Origin: an uncultured Roseiflexus sp.
Lineage (GTDB): Bacteria > Chloroflexota > Chloroflexia > Chloroflexales > Roseiflexaceae
Reading direction: 5' to 3'
DNA: 45,068 bases
Assembly (NCBI GenBank): GCA_937935075.1
Contig: CALGYB010000107.1
Coordinates: 1 to 45,068 of the forward strand
Numbering within the stretch: the stretch's first letter is position 1; the number at the start of each line of letters is the position of its first letter. The notes below the pieces were generated by a model. It searched no databases, had not been told where the DNA came from, and saw only the letters and a list, made by a program, of their open reading frames with translations. A program made the position numbers and the translations under genes. Positions 1 through 7,371 of this stretch are shown here, piece by piece.

Positions 1-236
1 GTGCCGGCTGCCCTCCCCCCCGCGGGGGAGGGGGTCGCCGTTGCGCTGATTGCGGCGCTCGTGCCGGCTGCCCTCCCCCCAGCGGGGGAGGGGGTCGCCG
101 TTGCGCTGATTGCGGCGCTCGTCCCGGCTGCCCTCCCCCCAGCGGGGGGGAGGGGGTCGCCGTTGCGCTGATTGCGGCGCTCGTCCCGGCTGCCCTCCCC
201 CCAGCGGGGGGAGGGAGTGGGAGGGGGGAGGGGTTG
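1..236. repeat. Tandem ~60-bp repeat array with G-rich hairpins
   Basis: Three near-identical units (1-60, 61-120, 121-182) and a truncated fourth (from 183) lie head to tail. Each holds a C-run followed by a G-run separated by a few bases, which can fold into a strong GC hairpin, then a constant segment reading about TCGCCGTTGCGCTGATTGCG. The units differ mainly in the length of the G-run and in one base near the start, as expected from slippage. The array is cut by the window edge, so its full copy number is unknown. I see no gene in 1-376; the rest (237-376) is G/C-rich spacer with further G-runs. Confidence 0.9.
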
Positions 237-376
237 CCGTGTTTCCCCCTCCTGCGTGTAGACGCAGGGCGAGGGGATGAGGGTGTCAACTTCCCCCCTG
301 CCCCGCATGTGGGCGAAGGGGGGCAGGGGGGAAGAGGAGAAAACGGCAATTCCCAAACCTTCAACCTTCGCCCATA

Positions 377-1795
377 CTACGCTGCTCCACCGGTGATCTT
401 GATAACATGGGCAGGCGAGTCGGCGAGCGGCGATGGCAGGGTTACGGTTAGTCCGCTGTCGTGTTGCACAGCCGTGATCGCCTCATAACCAAGAAGGGTC
501 ACGCCCCCCGATCCGGCGGGGATGGTCAGATCCAGCAAGGTGACGTCGGATTGCTGCGGCGTGTCGAGCATGATCGCATACAGGTCGTCGCCCTTGCGGG
601 TGAAGCGTACCCCGACGCCAGCATCAGTTGCGCCCTCGGCGCGTCTCCAGGGGCGCGTTCCGTAGATCGCCTCGCCGTTGACCGCCAGCCACGCGCCGAG
701 CGCTTCAAGCCGCTCCGCCTGCTCCGGCGGAATCGTGCCATCGCTCATCGGACCGACATTGATCAACAAATTGCCATTCTTGCTGACAATGTCGATGAAT
801 GATCTGATCAATTCAGCAGGCGAGAGCATCGTATCAACCGTTTCGTTGCGGTTGTAGCCGAACGAATATCCGAGACCCCGGCACGACTCCCACTTCTCGG
901 CTTTGATGTCGGGGAATACCGCATATTCCGGGGTGCGGAAGTCGAAGTGCGGCGGCGTGGGAAGCATGCCCTGCGCCAGCGCCTGCATCATCGCTGCGGG
1001 ATCAGGCGGACCATCGCCGACCGGCGCCTGGGTGAAGCGGTCGTTGATGACCCCTTCGGGAACGGTGTTGTAGTAGTAACTGAACAACTCCGCCAGGTTC
1101 GCCGCTGCCGGGTACCCGATGTCATTCCACAGGACGCTGGGCTGGTAGCGGTCGATCAATTCCTTCCAGTGAGCATTGGCGTACTCAACGTAGTCCTGTC
1201 GCTGTGGCACACCCATGAACAGGTCGATAATGTCGCCAATTACCCGGTCGTTGAACGTCCAGTCAAGACCGCCGGAGTAGTAGAGACCCATACGCAACCC
1301 GGCAGTGCGCACTGCGCCGGTCAAATCGCCGACCAGATCGCGAGTTGCGTGGTATCCTTCGCGGAATGGATTGGCGCGCGCGCTAGGCCAGAGCAGAAAA
1401 CCATCATGGTGTTTGGTGGTGAGGACGACGTACTGCGCTCCAGCGCGTTTGAACAGGTCCGCCCAGACTGCCGGGTCCCACGCCGCCGTCTCGCGGTTGA
1501 ACGTCTCGGCGAAGCGCTCATACGGGAAATCGGCGCCGAAATGTTGGGCATGGTACGCCGCTGTCGGACTGCCGGGAATACGCATTGAGTTCATGTACCA
1601 CTCAGCGTATGGATTGCGTCCAAACCATCCTTGCCACCCTTCTTTTGCCACGACCTCGTGGAGCGGTCCGGTCGTCGGCGCCCAGCCGGGAACCGAGTAC
1701 AGCCCCCAGTGAATGAAAATCCCCAGTTTGGCGTCGTGAAACCAGTCAGGAACGATGTGCGTACGCACGGATTCGAGGGTTGGTTCGTAGGTCAT
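377..1795 (-). CDS. Alpha-L-fucosidase, GH29
   Basis: Hydrolyses terminal alpha-L-fucose from glycans with retention of configuration. The 472-aa protein opens with the family signature DAKLGIFIHWGLYSVPGW (residues 21-38). It carries the substrate-binding TKHHDGF (His129/His130) and the VLWND segment, whose Asp225 sits where the GH29 nucleophile is found (family knowledge). It has no signal peptide, so it probably acts in the cytoplasm on imported oligosaccharides. The ATG at 1795 follows AAGGAG at a 5-base spacing. It lies 394 bp downstream of L-fuconate dehydratase on the same strand, so the two probably serve one fucose pathway. The length fits bacterial GH29 enzymes. The acid/base residue cannot be fixed by eye because it varies within the family. 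Confidence 0.93.
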   Translation of the reverse strand: MTYEPTLESVRTHIVPDWFHDAKLGIFIHWGLYSVPGWAPTTGPLHEVVAKEGWQGWFGRNPYAEWYMNSMRIPGSPTAAYHAQHFGADFPYERFAETFNRETAAWDPAVWADLFKRAGAQYVVLTTKHHDGFLLWPSARANPFREGYHATRDLVGDLTGAVRTAGLRMGLYYSGGLDWTFNDRVIGDIIDLFMGVPQRQDYVEYANAHWKELIDRYQPSVLWNDIGYPAAANLAELFSYYYNTVPEGVINDRFTQAPVGDGPPDPAAMMQALAQGMLPTPPHFDFRTPEYAVFPDIKAEKWESCRGLGYSFGYNRNETVDTMLSPAELIRSFIDIVSKNGNLLINVGPMSDGTIPPEQAERLEALGAWLAVNGEAIYGTRPWRRAEGATDAGVGVRFTRKGDDLYAIMLDTPQQSDVTLLDLTIPAGSGGVTLLGYEAITAVQHDSGLTVTLPSPLADSPAHVIKITGGAA

Positions 1796-2189
1796 TGTCG
1801 CTCCTTTGTGCTGAAGAACGGGGTTAGGGGTTTAGGGTTAGGAAAATCTTCCACTGCCCGTCTATCCACTTTCCACCTTCCACCTTCGCATTCGCCACCT
1901 TTCACCTTCCATCTTCCCGTCCGCCTCGTAGTTCTTGTTCAATATTCAACGCACTCTGGACGCGCTGGCGGCGCGCCCCTGCCATATCGCCTTCTCATAG
2001 GAAGATCAACGGGATATGAGACAATCTCGTGATCGGCGTTGGCTTCGACAGGCTCAGCCAACGCCAACCGCTCCAAGGTGCATGCGTGTTTGTCCGGATG
2101 GAGATTGATCTTCCTATCAGGTGGACGGTGCTACGGGTCAGACACGCCCTGTACGGATGCGCCAGCAGTGCGCCTCTACCTTTGCCCCT
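1796..2189. other. Gene-free spacer with nested inverted repeats
   Basis: No convincing gene lies between the fucosidase start and the fucD stop. The fucosidase-proximal part is pyrimidine-rich low-complexity sequence (about 1850-1925). A perfect 13-bp inverted repeat, ATAGGAAGATCAA at 1996-2008 and its complement at 2106-2118, encloses the hairpin listed at 2035-2065. It could form a long cruciform or a structured transcript between the two fucose genes. Confidence 0.6.
2035..2065 (+). repeat. Constant-loop hairpin repeat, copy 1
   Basis: A perfect 9-bp stem (GGCGTTGGC at 2035-2043, GCCAACGCC at 2057-2065) closes the 13-base loop TTCGACAGGCTCA. The same loop recurs at 3644-3656 (inverted), 7222-7234 and 7272-7284 with other stem sequences. 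Confidence 0.85.
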
Positions 2190-3503
2190 TTAACCTTCCC
2201 ACCTTCTCTCGCGCCAGGCTGCGCCGCTCGGGTATTCGTACATCACCAGCGACGCGGGCTTCATTTCGATGCTGTAGCCAGGCGCCTGCGGCGGCATGTA
2301 CCGAGCGTTGCGGATGACGACCGGATCGACGAAGTGTTCGTGCAGATGATCAACGTATTCGATAACGCGGTTCTCCAGTGAGGCGGAGACGCAAATATAA
2401 TCCCAGATCGACAGATGTTGCACGTACTCGCACAGCCCGACACCGCCAGCATGTGGGCAGACCGGCACGCCGAACTTTGCTGCCATGAGGATAACCGCGA
2501 GCGCCTCGTTGACTCCGCCGAGACGACATGCGTCGATCTGACAAAAACTGATGGCGTTTGCCTGAAGCAGTTGTTTGAACATAATGCGGTTCTGCACGTG
2601 CTCACCGGTTGCGACGCCAACCGGCGCTACTGCGCGGGCAATCGCTGCGTGTCCGAGAATATCGTCTGGACTGGTCGGCTCTTCGATCCACCAGAGATCG
2701 AATTCGGCAAGATCGCGCATCCAGGCGATTGCCTGGGGCACATCCCACACCTGATTGGCGTCCGCCATCAGTCTACGGTCAGGACCGACGACCTCGCGGA
2801 TCAGGCGGGCGCGGCGACGGTCGGCGTCGAGATCGCGCCCGACCTTCATCTTGATATGCTGAAAGCCGGCATCAATCGCCTCCTGGCACAGGCGGCGCAC
2901 CTTATCGTCAGAATAACCGATCCAGCCGGCGGATGTCGTGTAGGCAGGGAACCCGTGCGCGCGCATCTCCGCCTCGCGTTCGGCGCGCGTCGCTTGCTGG
3001 CGGCGCAACATCTCATGCGCCTCGTTAGGCGTCAGCGCATCGGAAATGTAGCGAAAATCGATACAGCGCACCAGGTCCTCCGGCGACATATCGACCAGCA
3101 GTTTCCAGAGCGGCTTCTGCTCGACCTTTGCCCACAGGTCCCAGACGGCGTTGACGACAGCAGCGGTTGCCAGGTGGATAACCCCCTTCTCCGGTCCGAT
3201 CCAGCGCAACTGGCTGTCGCCGGTGATCATGCGCCAGAAGGCGCCCATATCGGCAGTGATCGACTCGAGGGAACGGTTCAGCACCATAGGCAACAGCGCC
3301 TGACAGGCTGCCACACATAATTCATTGCCGCGCCCGATGGTGAACGTCAGACCATGACCGGTCAGACCGGGCACATTCGTATAGAGGATGACATATGCCG
3401 CTGAATAGTCGGGATCGGGGTTCATCGCGTCCGATCCGTCGAGGGTGCGGGAGGTGGGAAAGCGGATGTCGCGCGCTTCAGCGCGGGTGATGGTGATTGC
3501 CAT
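2190..3503 (-). CDS. fucD: L-fuconate dehydratase (enolase superfamily)
   Basis: Dehydrates L-fuconate to 2-keto-3-deoxy-L-fuconate in the non-phosphorylated fucose pathway (EC 4.2.1.68). The 437-aa protein has the specificity signature TSRTLDGSDAMNPDPDYSA (17-35) and the superfamily residues in order: Lys218/Lys220 of KMK, metal ligands Asp248, Glu274 and Glu301, and His351 of PHAGG. This numbering matches the characterised Xanthomonas enzyme as I remember it. The open frame extends further upstream, but the ATG at 3503 begins the conserved N-terminus and lies just below a good promoter (3544-3572). No strong Shine-Dalgarno is visible. Divergent from the GntR regulator and upstream of the fucosidase. 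Confidence 0.93.
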   Translation of the reverse strand: MAITITRAEARDIRFPTSRTLDGSDAMNPDPDYSAAYVILYTNVPGLTGHGLTFTIGRGNELCVAACQALLPMVLNRSLESITADMGAFWRMITGDSQLRWIGPEKGVIHLATAAVVNAVWDLWAKVEQKPLWKLLVDMSPEDLVRCIDFRYISDALTPNEAHEMLRRQQATRAEREAEMRAHGFPAYTTSAGWIGYSDDKVRRLCQEAIDAGFQHIKMKVGRDLDADRRRARLIREVVGPDRRLMADANQVWDVPQAIAWMRDLAEFDLWWIEEPTSPDDILGHAAIARAVAPVGVATGEHVQNRIMFKQLLQANAISFCQIDACRLGGVNEALAVILMAAKFGVPVCPHAGGVGLCEYVQHLSIWDYICVSASLENRVIEYVDHLHEHFVDPVVIRNARYMPPQAPGYSIEMKPASLVMYEYPSGAAWRERRWEG

Positions 3504-3521
3504 ACGCACGTGCCCGTCGCA

Positions 3522-3529
3522 ATAAAATA
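3522..3529 (-). promoter_or_regulatory. AT-rich motif in fucD leader (candidate operator)
   Basis: ATAAAATA, read on the plus strand, lies just after the predicted fucD transcription start. The same 8-mer occurs at 3910-3917 and 5064-5071, each inside a promoter of the fucose module. In this GC-rich DNA three promoter-placed copies suggest a common regulator site, plausibly for the adjacent GntR protein. Confidence 0.45.
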
Positions 3530-3543
3530 TATATGATGCGCGT

Positions 3544-3572
3544 AGTGTACGACGGCGCATACCTGGTGTCAA
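3544..3572 (-). promoter_or_regulatory. Sigma-70-type promoter of fucD
   Basis: On the minus strand TTGACA (3572-3567) and TACACT (3549-3544) are separated by 17 bp. Transcription would start near 3537, about 35 nt above the chosen start. Confidence 0.7.
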
Positions 3573-3630
3573 GTCTGATAGCGCAATCAACCAGATGTTG
3601 CACAATACTTGCCCGTGCTGACCGTCTTGC

Positions 3631-3669
3631 GGCGGACGTTGGCTGAGCCTGTCGAAGCCAACGTCCGCC
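3631..3669 (-). repeat. Constant-loop hairpin repeat, copy 2
   Basis: A perfect 13-bp stem (3631-3643 with 3657-3669) closes the complement of the loop TTCGACAGGCTCA at 3644-3656, so this copy is inverted relative to the others. Confidence 0.85.
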
Positions 3670-3696
3670 GCTCCACGTCCTTGATGGTCCAGGTTT

Positions 3697-3785
3697 AGAG
3701 CCTATCGCAAAATCTGCGCGACGTGCGACCGGGTGGGCGAAGGCATTGCCTTCGCCCGCCCAACGATCTTTTCCGGCTAGGCTCT
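3697..3785 (-). repeat. ~90-bp inverted-repeat element, copy A
   Basis: The ends AGAGCCTA and its near complement TAGGCTCT flank a palindromic core (GGGCGAAGGC 3735-3744, GCCTTCGCCC 3748-3757). The copy at 39689-39781 matches it almost throughout in the opposite orientation. No open frame inside, so it resembles a miniature inverted-repeat element or an extended REP unit. It fills much of the 449-bp fucD-gntR divergent spacer. Confidence 0.8.
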
Positions 3786-3886
3786 TAGTCCGATGTTCAC
3801 GGTCAACCGTATCCAGACTCGCAGGTGCGGGGCGTGATCTGGTTACGAGGCGCCGCATTGCTGCAGGCTGAAGCCCTCGCTTCCGC

Positions 3887-3918
3887 TTGACAGTGCGAAT
3901 GGAAATAATATAAAATAT
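3887..3918 (+). promoter_or_regulatory. Promoter of the GntR regulator with overlapping AT motif
   Basis: TTGACA at 3887-3892 is followed after 16-18 bp by TATAAAATAT (3909-3918), which contains a -10-like box and the shared motif ATAAAATA (3910-3917). Overlap of motif and -10 would suit autorepression. Confidence 0.6.
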
Positions 3919-3952
3919 TAGTGTCACTCCCTCTTATGGGCAAAAACGCACC

Positions 3953-4654
3953 ATGAACGATATTCCTCAACGTACCATGACCGAGCAAGTCATGGCGCGC
4001 CTGCGTGACATGATACTGAGCGGCGAACTTGCGCCAGGGTCGCGCCTTGATCAGAACGAACTGGCGCGGCGTTTCGGCGTCAGCCTGGTGCCGCTGCGCG
4101 AGGCGCTGGCACGCCTGCAATCGAGCGGTCTGGTGCGGATCGTGCCGCACCGCGGCGTTTTCGTCGAGTCGTTGTCGGTCGACGAGTTGCTCGACATTTA
4201 TCAGATGCGCGAGGCGCTCGAAGAACTGGCGGCGCGGCTGGCAGCGCCGCGCCTGAGCGCCGCCGACCTGACGACCCTCGATCGATTGAAAATCGAGATG
4301 GAACAGACCGCAACGATTGATGATTTCGATACATTCCTTGATCTCCACCGTGAGTTTCACTTCACCATCTACCGGGCGACGGGTCGGCGGCATCTGGTGC
4401 AGTCGATCACGCACCTCTGGGACCTGAGTGCGCGCTACCGGCGGTTTCAGTTGTACGCCTTTCCAGAGCGGGCGCGCGCGTCGCTGTTCGAGATCCAGGC
4501 GATCCTCGATGCATGTCATCGGCGCGACCCCGACGCGCTGGCGTGCATGGTGCGTTATAAAGTGCATCAAACCGTCATCAGTCTGCTCGATGTCATGCGT
4601 CGTGAACAAACGGTCGCCGCGCTGGTCAATGGAAAGCATGTCGAGACGCAGTAA
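3953..4654 (+). CDS. GntR-family regulator, FadR/FCD type
   Basis: A 233-aa DNA-binding regulator. The N-terminal winged helix-turn-helix spans about residues 8-75, with the typical LRDMILSGELAPGSRL and RRFGVSLVPLREALARL. The C-terminal helical FCD ligand domain (about 85-215) contains the expected His residues in DLHREFHFTIY and near the C-terminus, which in this family usually bind a metal that contacts a sugar acid or organic acid. It is divergent from fucD and upstream of the sugar transporter, so the likely effector is L-fuconate or its dehydration product (inference). Its promoter and the two flanking promoters share the ATAAAATA motif. Confidence 0.9.
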   Translation: MNDIPQRTMTEQVMARLRDMILSGELAPGSRLDQNELARRFGVSLVPLREALARLQSSGLVRIVPHRGVFVESLSVDELLDIYQMREALEELAARLAAPRLSAADLTTLDRLKIEMEQTATIDDFDTFLDLHREFHFTIYRATGRRHLVQSITHLWDLSARYRRFQLYAFPERARASLFEIQAILDACHRRDPDALACMVRYKVHQTVISLLDVMRREQTVAALVNGKHVETQ

Positions 4655-4657
4655 TAC

Positions 4658-4681
4658 GCATTGCCTTCGCCTACCCGGTCG
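4658..4681 (+). repeat. Fragment of the ~90-bp element
   Basis: GCATTGCCTTCGCCTACCC and the following GGTCG match half of the palindromic core plus flank of the element at 39689-39781. It abuts the gntR stop codon. Confidence 0.6.
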
Positions 4682-4715
4682 TATCTGAGGAAACAACTGT
4701 GGTTGTTGACAGGTG

Positions 4716-5033
4716 ATGAGACGACGCGCGCTGATAGCCAACGTATTTGCTGCATTCGCCTTTATCGTCGCGGTTGGATGCGGCGTTGGCGGATGGACGG
4801 TCCGTCGCGGCGCTGTTACTCCGCCGCCGTTCGCTATCGACTTTGGCGTCGCGCAGGCGCTCGGTCGCCTCTCGACGGTTCCGGTCTGCTCGTATGCCAC
4901 GTCATGTCTGCTCGATCCGTCCGGTCGTGATACCACGATCTATACCGTCTGGCTGATTCAGCGCCCAACTCAATCTGAGGCGCCGGTGCGCGCTCTTCGC
5001 CTGTTCAGCATTGTGATCGAAGACGGATCTTAA
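4716..5033 (+). CDS. Small membrane-anchored or secreted protein, unknown
   Basis: About 105 aa. An arginine-rich N-terminus is followed by a hydrophobic stretch (about residues 4-22, ALIANVFAAFAFIVAVGCG) that would serve as a signal anchor. A Cys after the hydrophobic core is not in a clean lipobox. The rest is soluble and of no family I recognise. GTG at 4713 or ATG at 4716 could start it; neither has a clear ribosome site. It sits between the regulator and the transporter promoter, in the same direction as both. It could be a real accessory gene or chance coding; the opposite strand is also open in places. Confidence 0.4.
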   Translation: MRRRALIANVFAAFAFIVAVGCGVGGWTVRRGAVTPPPFAIDFGVAQALGRLSTVPVCSYATSCLLDPSGRDTTIYTVWLIQRPTQSEAPVRALRLFSIVIEDGS

Positions 5034-5041
5034 ACCTTTTC

Positions 5042-5071
5042 TTGACAATTCGATCCGAAAATTATAAAATA
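5042..5071 (+). promoter_or_regulatory. Sigma-70-type promoter of the sugar ABC operon with AT motif
   Basis: TTGACA (5042-5047), 17-bp spacer, TAAAAT (5065-5070). ATAAAATA at 5064-5071 overlaps the -10 and recurs at the fucD and gntR promoters. The transcript would run through the decayed gene at 5127-5553 into the binding protein at 5733. Confidence 0.7.
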
Positions 5072-5126
5072 CATATATCTTCTCCGTATCTGGCGCACCT
5101 CGACGTGCATTCGCTTCGATGAACCT

Positions 5127-5553
5127 GTGAGTAGAAAGACAGTGACGTCTGTTCCGCTGCCCGGTCTTCAATACTGGCCACGCCCGCCTGACCGGACTGC
5201 TGTCGATGACCACGATTACAGCGACGCCACGGGTGCTCTGTTTCGCTTTCTCGGAACCGAAGAGGTGATCCGGGGCATCGTTGGATTACTCTATGGCTAT
5301 CCGCATGGCAGACTGGACTCGTCGCAGTGCTGCTCCACGACAACCGCGCCGGACATCTGGTTCGATATGCGCCTCGAAGATTGCTGGATTCCCGATGCAC
5401 TGATTTGGTCCGATGGCGGCGTTCATGGACGCGATTCAGACCGATGGGACGCCGCTGACCGGTGCTGTCGGCGCCCTGCACACACTGCGTCTGGCGCGCG
5501 CAGCGTACCGCTCCGCCGCCGAGCATCGGTCGGTGCGCCCTGACGAGTCATAA
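5127..5553 (+). pseudogene. Decayed Gfo/Idh/MocA-type oxidoreductase
   Basis: The last 46 codons (5413-5553) read FMDAIQTDGTPLTGAVGA then LRLARAAYRSA. This matches the usual C-terminus of Gfo/Idh/MocA NAD(P)-dependent sugar dehydrogenases (F-x-x-A-I-x-x-G-x-P-L ... A-x-x-A-Y-x-S-A). That frame is closed upstream by a TGA at 5401. The preceding coding-like segment (5127-about 5412, including APDIWFDMRLE) is in a different frame, and most of the ~330-aa family length is missing. This is a gene broken by at least one frameshift and large deletions. It lies directly behind the operon promoter, where a sugar or lactone dehydrogenase would be expected. The C-terminal match is good; the upstream part is uncertain. 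Confidence 0.5.
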
Positions 5554-5732
5554 ACCTGGTTTATGCCACGAAGAAAGGAGGCGCTCGCAGAGTCTTCGGT
5601 CAACCTCAGGCATTCAGATGCTTCTCGCACGCGTGCGACTATGGCGCCTGCATCGCAATCCATCGCACCGGCGGCATATCAGTATCAGGCGCAATCATCC
5701 CGGCACATGCAGGACAACAATGGAGGGACCCC

Positions 5733-7199
5733 ATGACTACGCATCACGAGGAAGAACTTGCGCAGGAGTTCAAGCGACGCGGTTTGAGCCGACGAGAGAT
5801 GCTCCAGATCGGCGTGCGCCTGGGGCTGAGCGGCGCAGCCATGGCGGCGGTTCTGGCGGCATGCGGTCAGGCGCCGCAGCAACCAGGCGCAGGCGCTGCC
5901 CCTACCGCGCCTCCTGCAACGGAACCGACGCCGGTATCGCTCTTTGACCCCGAAGAAGGCAACAGCGGTTGGCCCACGAACGCCATTCCCGATCCGACCG
6001 AGCGGGTGGAGATCAGTGTAGCGCATTCCTGGGATGCCGTCTTCTTTGAGCGTCAGAAGCAGTTCGATGCGCTCTTCATGCAGCGCCATCCGAATATCGT
6101 CGTCAAAGCCGAAAATACCCCGTTTGGCGAGTATCGTCAGAAGTATGTCGCACAGGCGGCTGGCAACGCCCTGCCCGACATCATGTACTGCCAGTTCTCA
6201 TGGGCGCAGGAGTTCATCAAGAATGGTCTGTTCCGCCCGCTCGACGACTATATCGCCAAAGAGAAGGATTTCAACCTGCAAGACTTCACCCTGCAATCGC
6301 TGGTGTCGTACCAGCGTGATGGCAAACTGTGGGGCATCCCGTATGATGAAGGTCCCGCCAATCTGTACTACAACAAGGACATTTTCGATGCCGCCGGCAT
6401 TCCCTACCCGGACGAAACCTGGGACCTCGAAAAACTGAAGGAAGTCGCGCTGAAACTGACACAGGGCGAAGGTCCGAACAAGATTTTCGGGCTGGGTGAA
6501 CTCCCCTCCCTGGGCGACTCGCTGGTCGCGCCCCCCTACCTTATGCCTTTCGGCGCGCAATATCTGCGCGAACCCAGGGAGGATGAATGCCTGATCAACC
6601 AGCCCGAAGCCGTTGCCGCCCTCGAATGGTGGCAGGAGTTGCGCGACAAGGGCGCGGTTCCCAGCCCGGCGGATTTGCAGAATGTTGCATGGCCCGCCTT
6701 CCAGTTCGGCAAGATCGCCATGACGATGCAGGGTTCGTGGGCGACCCCGCCGATCCGCGCTGGCGCAAAGTTCAACTGGGACATCGCCATGTGGCCCAGA
6801 GGTCCCAAGGCGCACGTCACCTTCTCCGCCGGCAGCGCCTATATGATCACGCGCGATAGCAAGAACCCCGATGCGGCATGGATCTATCTGAATGAATACC
6901 TCTCGACCGCCGGTCAGTCGTATATGTGGGGAATCACCGGGCGCGGCAGCCCGGCGCGCCTCTCGGCATGGCCCTCGTACCTCAATTCGAAGTTTGCCCC
7001 TCCTGGCGCGAAGTATGTCGAGCAGGCGATGCGCACGATCGCCAGCCACGACATCATCGACCAGCCGACCGGTCCACAGGTCACTCAGGCGGCGGGACCG
7101 ATCTGGGATCTGGTGGTGGCGGGCCAGTTGAGTGTGAGGGAAGCGTGTGATCAGGTGTTCGCCGCAGTGGATCCGATTATTGCCATCAATCGGGCGTGA
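5733..7199 (+). CDS. Sugar ABC transporter substrate-binding lipoprotein
   Basis: Extracellular family 1 solute-binding protein, 488 aa. The N-terminus combines a twin-arginine signal (LSRREML, Arg20-Arg21) with a lipobox LAAC (Cys44), so it is probably exported folded by Tat and then lipid-anchored. A Pro/Ala/Thr linker follows. The mature protein has typical family stretches such as GKLWGIPYDEGPANLYYNKD and KIAMTMQGSWA. The ATG at 5733 follows GGAGGG (5722-5727). First intact gene behind the 5042 promoter and followed by two permeases. The substrate is inferred from context to be fucose or a fucosylated oligosaccharide. Confidence 0.93.
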   Translation: MTTHHEEELAQEFKRRGLSRREMLQIGVRLGLSGAAMAAVLAACGQAPQQPGAGAAPTAPPATEPTPVSLFDPEEGNSGWPTNAIPDPTERVEISVAHSWDAVFFERQKQFDALFMQRHPNIVVKAENTPFGEYRQKYVAQAAGNALPDIMYCQFSWAQEFIKNGLFRPLDDYIAKEKDFNLQDFTLQSLVSYQRDGKLWGIPYDEGPANLYYNKDIFDAAGIPYPDETWDLEKLKEVALKLTQGEGPNKIFGLGELPSLGDSLVAPPYLMPFGAQYLREPREDECLINQPEAVAALEWWQELRDKGAVPSPADLQNVAWPAFQFGKIAMTMQGSWATPPIRAGAKFNWDIAMWPRGPKAHVTFSAGSAYMITRDSKNPDAAWIYLNEYLSTAGQSYMWGITGRGSPARLSAWPSYLNSKFAPPGAKYVEQAMRTIASHDIIDQPTGPQVTQAAGPIWDLVVAGQLSVREACDQVFAAVDPIIAINRA

Positions 7200-7215
7200 G
7201 GCGTCGGTAGTGGGC

Positions 7216-7290
7216 GGGGGCTTCGACAGGCTCAGCCCCCGTCCATCCCGATGGACGAGGCAGGCGGGGGCTTCGACAGGCTCAGCCCTC
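7216..7290 (+). repeat. Two tandem constant-loop hairpins, copies 3 and 4
   Basis: GGGGGC stems close the loop TTCGACAGGCTCA at 7222-7234 and 7272-7284, in a 50-bp direct repeat. Between them GTCCAT-CCCG-ATGGAC (7241-7256) forms a further small hairpin. They lie between the binding protein and the first permease, where they could attenuate or protect the 3' side of the upstream transcript. Confidence 0.8.
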
Positions 7291-7371
7291 GTCCATCCCA
7301 CGACAGTCCAGGTACGATTTGGACATTGCGAGAACGGTCACGATCATGATTTCACCGTGGCGGGGGGATGC

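Noticed and set aside
1-236. CRISPR-like array
   Set aside because: Units are contiguous near-identical copies without variable spacers, so this is a plain tandem repeat.
3803-4936. 377-codon minus-strand frame
   Set aside because: Antisense to the GntR gene, which has clear domains and a promoter.
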